DNA of 64,000 bases from Chryseobacterium indoltheticum (lineage in GTDB: Bacteria; Bacteroidota; Bacteroidia; Flavobacteriales; Weeksellaceae). The position numbers were made by a program, and so were the translations under genes. Every line of letters begins with the position of its first letter. The stretch's first letter is position 1. Positions 63,300-64,000 of this stretch are shown here, in pieces. The stretch is taken from the NCBI RefSeq assembly GCF_003815915.1, contig NZ_CP033929.1, positions 2,852,001 to 2,916,000 of the forward strand, read 5' to 3'. Under the pieces are notes generated by a model. The model saw only the letters and a list, made by a program, of their open reading frames with translations. It was not told the origin of the DNA and did no database searches.

Positions 63300-64000
63300 A
63301 TGGCAGAAGATAAAGACATGTCTTTTTTTGGACATATTGGGGAATTGAGGGGGCATTTGATCCGTTCTATTCTTGCAATCGTTATAGCGGCAGTGGTTGT
63401 CGGTTTTAATATCAACTGGATTATGGATCATATATTTTTTGGTCCCACACGTAATGATTTCCCTACTTTTAAAGTCGTAAACGAGTTTTCACAATGGATT
63501 TTAGGGGAAGACAGTATTACGTTGCCTGATGAATTTCCGGTGCGAGTTCAGAGATTGTATCAACAGTTTAATGTGATGATGGCCGTTTCTATTTTTGGAG
63601 GAATTGTGGCGGCTTTCCCTTATATTGTTTGGGAATTGTGGCGATTTATCAGTCCGGCTCTACATCCTAACGAGAGAAAAAATTCGCTTTTTATTATTAA
63701 TTCGGTTTGGATTTTATTTATGACCGGAGTTTTATGCGGGTATTTCCTGATTTTACCTTTTGCCGTCAATTTCGGAGTTATTTTTAAAATTTCAGACATC
63801 ATTATTCCGTTATACGATCTTAGTGATTACACTACCCTGTTTTTGCAGGTTGTCTTAGGAATGGGTGTTGTCTTTTTATTTCCGGTTTTAATTTACTTCC
63901 TTACCAATATCGGAATTCTGAATCCTAAATTTATGAAAACATACAGAAGACACGCTATTGTTTTGATTATGGTTGTTGCCGCAATTATTACTCCTGCCGA
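63300..64000 (+). CDS. tatC: Sec-independent translocase TatC, C-terminus cut by window edge
   Basis: Core membrane subunit of the twin-arginine export system. 233 residues are visible from the ATG at 63300. The N-terminal FFGHIGELRGHLIRSI holds the conserved HLxELR-type motif that binds the twin-arginine signal (here HIGELR), and several TM helices follow (SIFGGIVAAFPYIVWELWRF; FLQVVLGMGVVFLFPVLIYF). The conserved Pro in the second periplasmic loop and NIGILNPKFMKTYRRHA fit. Full length would be about 270 residues. Confidence 0.95.
   Translation, partial: MAEDKDMSFFGHIGELRGHLIRSILAIVIAAVVVGFNINWIMDHIFFGPTRNDFPTFKVVNEFSQWILGEDSITLPDEFPVRVQRLYQQFNVMMAVSIFGGIVAAFPYIVWELWRFISPALHPNERKNSLFIINSVWILFMTGVLCGYFLILPFAVNFGVIFKISDIIIPLYDLSDYTTLFLQVVLGMGVVFLFPVLIYFLTNIGILNPKFMKTYRRHAIVLIMVVAAIITPA

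Overview
The window looks like chromosomal DNA of a low-GC Bacteroidota bacterium, most probably Chryseobacterium or a close Weeksellaceae relative. Pointers are the AT-rich intergenic DNA, promoters of the TAnnTTTG type (some with TTG about 19-20 bases upstream) in place of E. coli-like -35/-10 boxes, no Shine-Dalgarno preference, a type B T9SS sorting tail on a large secreted protein, and a cyanophycin synthetase beside flavobacterial-type genes. This assignment is inference from gene content; no 16S gene is present. No rRNA, tRNA or CRISPR array was seen.

Region 1 (1-6,000): glycogen synthase (partial) and branching enzyme on the minus strand, then an esterase with an N-terminal glycogen-binding-like domain and an M17 aminopeptidase on the plus strand. 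Region 2 (6,100-12,400): a compact plus-strand set of two ATP-grasp ligases, an alpha/beta hydrolase, a YbdK-type carboxylate-amine ligase and a class I amidotransferase-like protein, followed after a terminator by a further ATP-grasp-like protein. It looks like a pathway for an unknown peptide-like metabolite. Region 3 (13,200-17,860): a complete cyanophycin cycle, with synthetase, cyanophycinase and isoaspartyl peptidase. The left quarter of the window therefore joins carbon storage, nitrogen storage and amide-bond chemistry.

Region 4 (17,900-26,500): a small YtxH-like protein behind a sigma-54-like site, a methyltransferase, a three-gene membrane protein/GTPase/coiled-coil system that resembles predicted conflict (defence) systems, a secreted nuclease, a DUF1835 pseudogene with an internal deletion, hisS, an HRDC protein and a tailless SSB. 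Region 5 (26,700-35,550) is repeat-rich. A secreted-protein gene is split by a 696-bp element with inverted ends and a 4-bp target duplication and also carries a frameshift. Around it are MITE-like repeats, a 153-bp perfect duplication containing the end of a transporter gene, and a 21-bp periodic array. The transporter is preceded by a TPP riboswitch, so it is predicted to carry thiamine (PnuT).

Region 6 (35,500-43,700): redox enzymes (zinc-type oxidoreductase, SDR, old yellow enzyme) with a divergent HxlR regulator whose operator pair can be read, a DnaJ-KTSC protein, a HAD phosphatase, an AraC regulator and a second 21/22-bp periodic array. Region 7 (43,660-50,110): a TetR-TolC-MFP-RND efflux operon with two readable operator boxes at the tetR promoter. 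Region 8 (50,200-64,000): a T9SS cargo protein, a CvfB-like RNA-binding protein, two secreted proteins, lpdA, a glycosyltransferase, a putative toxin-antitoxin pair, recQ, kdsD and the start of tatC.
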